A DNA stretch of 7,680 nt from JAWXUT01 sp044426075 (GTDB taxonomy: Bacteria; Bacillota; Clostridia; Christensenellales; DTU072). The notes beneath the pieces are model-generated. The model made no database searches. It was not told where the DNA came from and saw only the letters and a program-made list of their open reading frames with translations. How positions within the stretch are numbered: position 1 is the stretch's first letter; every line of letters starts with the position of its first letter. Shown here one piece after another: positions 5,196 to 7,680 of this stretch. A program made the position numbers and the translations under genes. The stretch spans positions 1-7,680 of the forward strand of contig JAWXUT010000085.1 of the NCBI GenBank assembly GCA_044426075.1, given 5' to 3'.

Positions 5196-7680
5196 TTATT
5201 TTATTTTGATATTTTGTGAACCCACAATTCCTATTAGTTCGCGCGCGACTTGGTCAAGGTTTTTTATTTTTAAAGGGTGTTGATAAAGTTGTTTATTGAT
5301 TTGAACTTTAACTATACTTTGTCCTTCATAAGCGCTTAAAATTTTGCCTATTTTATCCCAAATGCGTTTATCGTTTGCTATTAAATTGATGTACAATGTG
5401 CGGGTATCGTTTGCTATTTGAGCTGCCGACATTTTTGCATCTTGTTTATCTTCTAATGCCCAAGGTTGCACGCTTTGTATTGTGATTTTTGCTTCACCCT
5501 GTAAACTTAATCTGCCTTTTATACGAACCAAAGCATCTTTTTCTATTACGGTTTTGCACTGTTGTAATGTGCGACTAAACGCAATGGCTTCAATTCTGCC
5601 GTAATAGTCTTCAAGTATACAAATTGCCATTTCTTTGCCGTCTTTTGTGCGTTTTATTGTAACATCAGACAACAATCCACCCGTATAAATATCCATTCCG
5701 TCTTGCAAATTATATGGATTTTCCTCTTCTGTAAAAGTGCCATAGCTGTTGTCTTCTTCAGCGTCAGCATCTTCATCTTCTGCCTTTACTGGCAACATTT
5801 TTGTTGTGAAATTGAAGAGGTCAAAGTCCTTTTCGTAGCCGTCTAAGGGGTGGCCAGTGATGTACATTCCGAGCACATCTTTTTCTGCTGCAAGCCTATC
5901 GCGAACGCCATATTCTTTGTGAAGATGAAACTCATATTTTTCTTCATCTTCTTCGCTGAGCATTGAAAAGAAGTCCATTTGGTTGCTGTTATCGTTTTTG
6001 TGTTTGCGGTCTACAAAGGCAATTATCTCTTCATAATTTGCAATCATTGTGGCGCGAGTCATATTAAAGCAGTCAAAAGCACCGCCATAAATAAGCGATT
6101 CTATCATTCTTTTGTTGACAAAACTGCCACATCTATCTATAAAGTCGAATAAATCCGCAAAGTTGCCAGCATTTTCGCGTTCTGCAATTATTTTGTCAAT
6201 AGCTTGTTTGCCTACATTTTTTATGCAAGAAAGACCATAACGAATTGATGTTTCGTCTGGTGAAAATGCCGTATCAGAACGATTGATATCGGGTTGCAAG
6301 AGTGGTATATTTTCATTTTTCAGCACTTGCATATACTTTGCAGTTTCTGTTGCTTTGCCGATGCGGTTGTTTAAAACTGAAGCCAAAAATTCTACTGGAT
6401 AATACTTTTTGTAGAATGCGGTTTCATAACTAATCATAGCATAAGCTGCCGCGTGCGACTTGTTGAATGCATATGACGCAAAGGCTTCCATTTGAGCAAA
6501 AATAGCGCGTGCAGTATCTTCGCTGACGCCATTTCTAACACTACCTGGAACAATAATTTTTCCGTCTTTATCAACTCTGCCGTGTATAAACATATTGCGT
6601 TCATCTTCAATAAGGTGAACCTTTTTCTTTGATATTATTGCACGGAATTTATCCGCCATAGTCATATCATAACCCGCAATTGCACGGGTTATCGCCATGG
6701 CTTGTTCTTGATAGACCATTATGCCGTAAGTAACTGAAAGGATGTCTTTTAGCTTGGGGTGAGCATACTGGATTTTGTCTGGATTCTTACGATTATTTAA
6801 GAAAGTATCTATATTAGCCATTGGACCTGGGCGATAAAGTGATATTCCCGCTATAATTTCTTCTATATTTTTTGGGCGGAAACGAGCCATAAACTTCTTC
6901 ATTCCACCGCCTTCAAGTTGGAATATAGCATCAGTACTACCCGAACCAATTAGCTCAAAAACAGCAAGGTCATCGTGTCCAATTTTATCAAAATCAATAT
7001 CAATTCCAGCGCGTTTTTGCACATAATCGTGCGCCATTTTGATATCAGTAAGCGTCATAAGTGCCAAGAAGTCCATTTTTAGTAGACCTAAACGCTCAAC
7101 TTCACTCATATCGAATTGCGTTGTAACCTCATCGCCATTTTTTGCTAGAGGGATTGTACTTACAGCGGGTTTTTTATAGATAACAACACCAGCTGCGTGC
7201 ATTCCGTTGCTTTTTGGCATACCTTCTAACTGCACAGCCAAGTCAAGTGCGCGCTTCCACGTGGGGGAGTTGTTGTAACACTCAATTAGCTCTGGCACAG
7301 CACAAGGGTGCATAGGGTCAATAAGGTTGTCAACGTGAACTTTTTTATCATTTTCATATGCGCCTGCAATGTGAGAAGTTACTTTATTAACCTCATTAAA
7401 AGGCAATTTGAAAACACGCGCAACATCTTTAATTACCGCTTTTCTCTTTAGTTTGCCAAATGTTATAATCTGACTTATATGATCGTCGCCATATTTATCT
7501 TTAACATATTGAATAACTTCTCCCCTTCTGCTATAACAGAAGTCAATATCGAAGTCGGGCATTGAGGTTCTGTTGATATTCAAAAACCTTTCAAAAATAA
7601 GGCCATATCGCATTGGATCAACATTTGTAATGCCAATTGAATAGGCAACTATGCTTCCAACACCGCTGCCTCGCCCGGGT
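5196..7680 (-). CDS. dnaE: DNA polymerase III alpha subunit, C-terminal ~827 residues (5' end outside window)
   Basis: Catalytic subunit of the bacterial family C replicative polymerase, DnaE type rather than PolC (no embedded 3'-5' exonuclease and the DnaE order of domains). The frame is open past the ATG at 7613 to the window edge and reads PGRGSGVGS, the classic DnaE catalytic-palm entry, so that ATG is internal. The missing part is the N-terminal PHP domain and early palm of a protein usually near 1,150 residues. Numbering from the window edge, the catalytic DxD is in PDFDIDF (41-47), and the third metal-binding Asp is in KMDFLALMTLT (about 203). The fingers hold LYRPGPM and VYQEQAM, then NKSHAAAYA. 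A helix-hairpin-helix region follows (about 6110-6250), an internal clamp-binding motif QMDFF (5967-5981), GHPLDGY, an acidic linker (about 5710-5795) and an OB fold (about 5460-5700). It is convergent with argH. In low-G+C Gram-positives DnaE works with PolC, extending primers at the fork. Confidence 0.97.
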   Translation of the reverse strand, partial: PGRGSGVGSIVAYSIGITNVDPMRYGLIFERFLNINRTSMPDFDIDFCYSRRGEVIQYVKDKYGDDHISQIITFGKLKRKAVIKDVARVFKLPFNEVNKVTSHIAGAYENDKKVHVDNLIDPMHPCAVPELIECYNNSPTWKRALDLAVQLEGMPKSNGMHAAGVVIYKKPAVSTIPLAKNGDEVTTQFDMSEVERLGLLKMDFLALMTLTDIKMAHDYVQKRAGIDIDFDKIGHDDLAVFELIGSGSTDAIFQLEGGGMKKFMARFRPKNIEEIIAGISLYRPGPMANIDTFLNNRKNPDKIQYAHPKLKDILSVTYGIMVYQEQAMAITRAIAGYDMTMADKFRAIISKKKVHLIEDERNMFIHGRVDKDGKIIVPGSVRNGVSEDTARAIFAQMEAFASYAFNKSHAAAYAMISYETAFYKKYYPVEFLASVLNNRIGKATETAKYMQVLKNENIPLLQPDINRSDTAFSPDETSIRYGLSCIKNVGKQAIDKIIAERENAGNFADLFDFIDRCGSFVNKRMIESLIYGGAFDCFNMTRATMIANYEEIIAFVDRKHKNDNSNQMDFFSMLSEEDEEKYEFHLHKEYGVRDRLAAEKDVLGMYITGHPLDGYEKDFDLFNFTTKMLPVKAEDEDADAEEDNSYGTFTEEENPYNLQDGMDIYTGGLLSDVTIKRTKDGKEMAICILEDYYGRIEAIAFSRTLQQCKTVIEKDALVRIKGRLSLQGEAKITIQSVQPWALEDKQDAKMSAAQIANDTRTLYINLIANDKRIWDKIGKILSAYEGQSIVKVQINKQLYQHPLKIKNLDQVARELIGIVGSQNIKIK
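5967..5981 (-). other. Internal beta-clamp-binding motif of DnaE (QMDFF)
   Basis: Within dnaE, the pentapeptide QMDFF sits about 40 residues before the GMYITGHPLDGY block. It fits the QxDxF-type sliding-clamp consensus and is in the same relative place as the internal clamp motif of E. coli alpha (QADMF). It should tether the polymerase to the DnaN ring. Confidence 0.7.

Noticed and set aside
7611..7613. ATG as the start of dnaE
   Set aside because: The frame continues upstream to the window edge with conserved DnaE residues (PGRGSGVGS and following), so this Met is internal.

Overview
The window is AT-rich DNA (low G+C by eye) using the standard genetic code. It reads like the chromosome of a low-G+C Gram-positive bacterium of the Firmicutes/Clostridia type. 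The support for this is purine-rich Shine-Dalgarno sites (GAGGAG, AAAGAGG), sigma-A-like promoters with TATAAT boxes, hairpin-plus-T-run terminators, and arginine-box-like operators close to the Bacillus AhrC/ArgR consensus. I cannot name a genus from the sequence.

Layout from left to right. (1) Positions 1-807, plus strand: the C-terminal part of a MATE-family multidrug/cation antiporter whose start lies outside the window. (2) Positions 806-831: a hairpin terminator oriented for the minus strand. (3) Positions 849-2300, minus strand: a complete YfcC/DcuC-superfamily 12-or-so-helix carrier. (4) Positions 2301-2508: a 208-bp divergent control region with one promoter facing each way and a cluster of TGAAT-type arginine boxes between them. 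(5) Positions 2509-5126, plus strand: argG and argH, 2 bp apart, which together convert citrulline plus aspartate to arginine plus fumarate. (6) Positions 5145-5185: a strong, probably bidirectional terminator. (7) Positions 5196-7680, minus strand: the C-terminal ~827 residues of the DNA polymerase III alpha subunit DnaE, with the N-terminal PHP domain outside the window.

How they fit together: argG and argH form an operon for the last two steps of arginine synthesis. The carrier is divergently transcribed from it across a region that looks like an ArgR/AhrC target. This suggests the carrier handles arginine, ornithine, citrulline or a related compound and is co-regulated with synthesis. The MATE gene and dnaE appear to be unrelated neighbours.

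I found no mobile element, CRISPR array, RNA gene or clearly novel system. The observation most worth testing is the arginine-box cluster and what it implies about the carrier.
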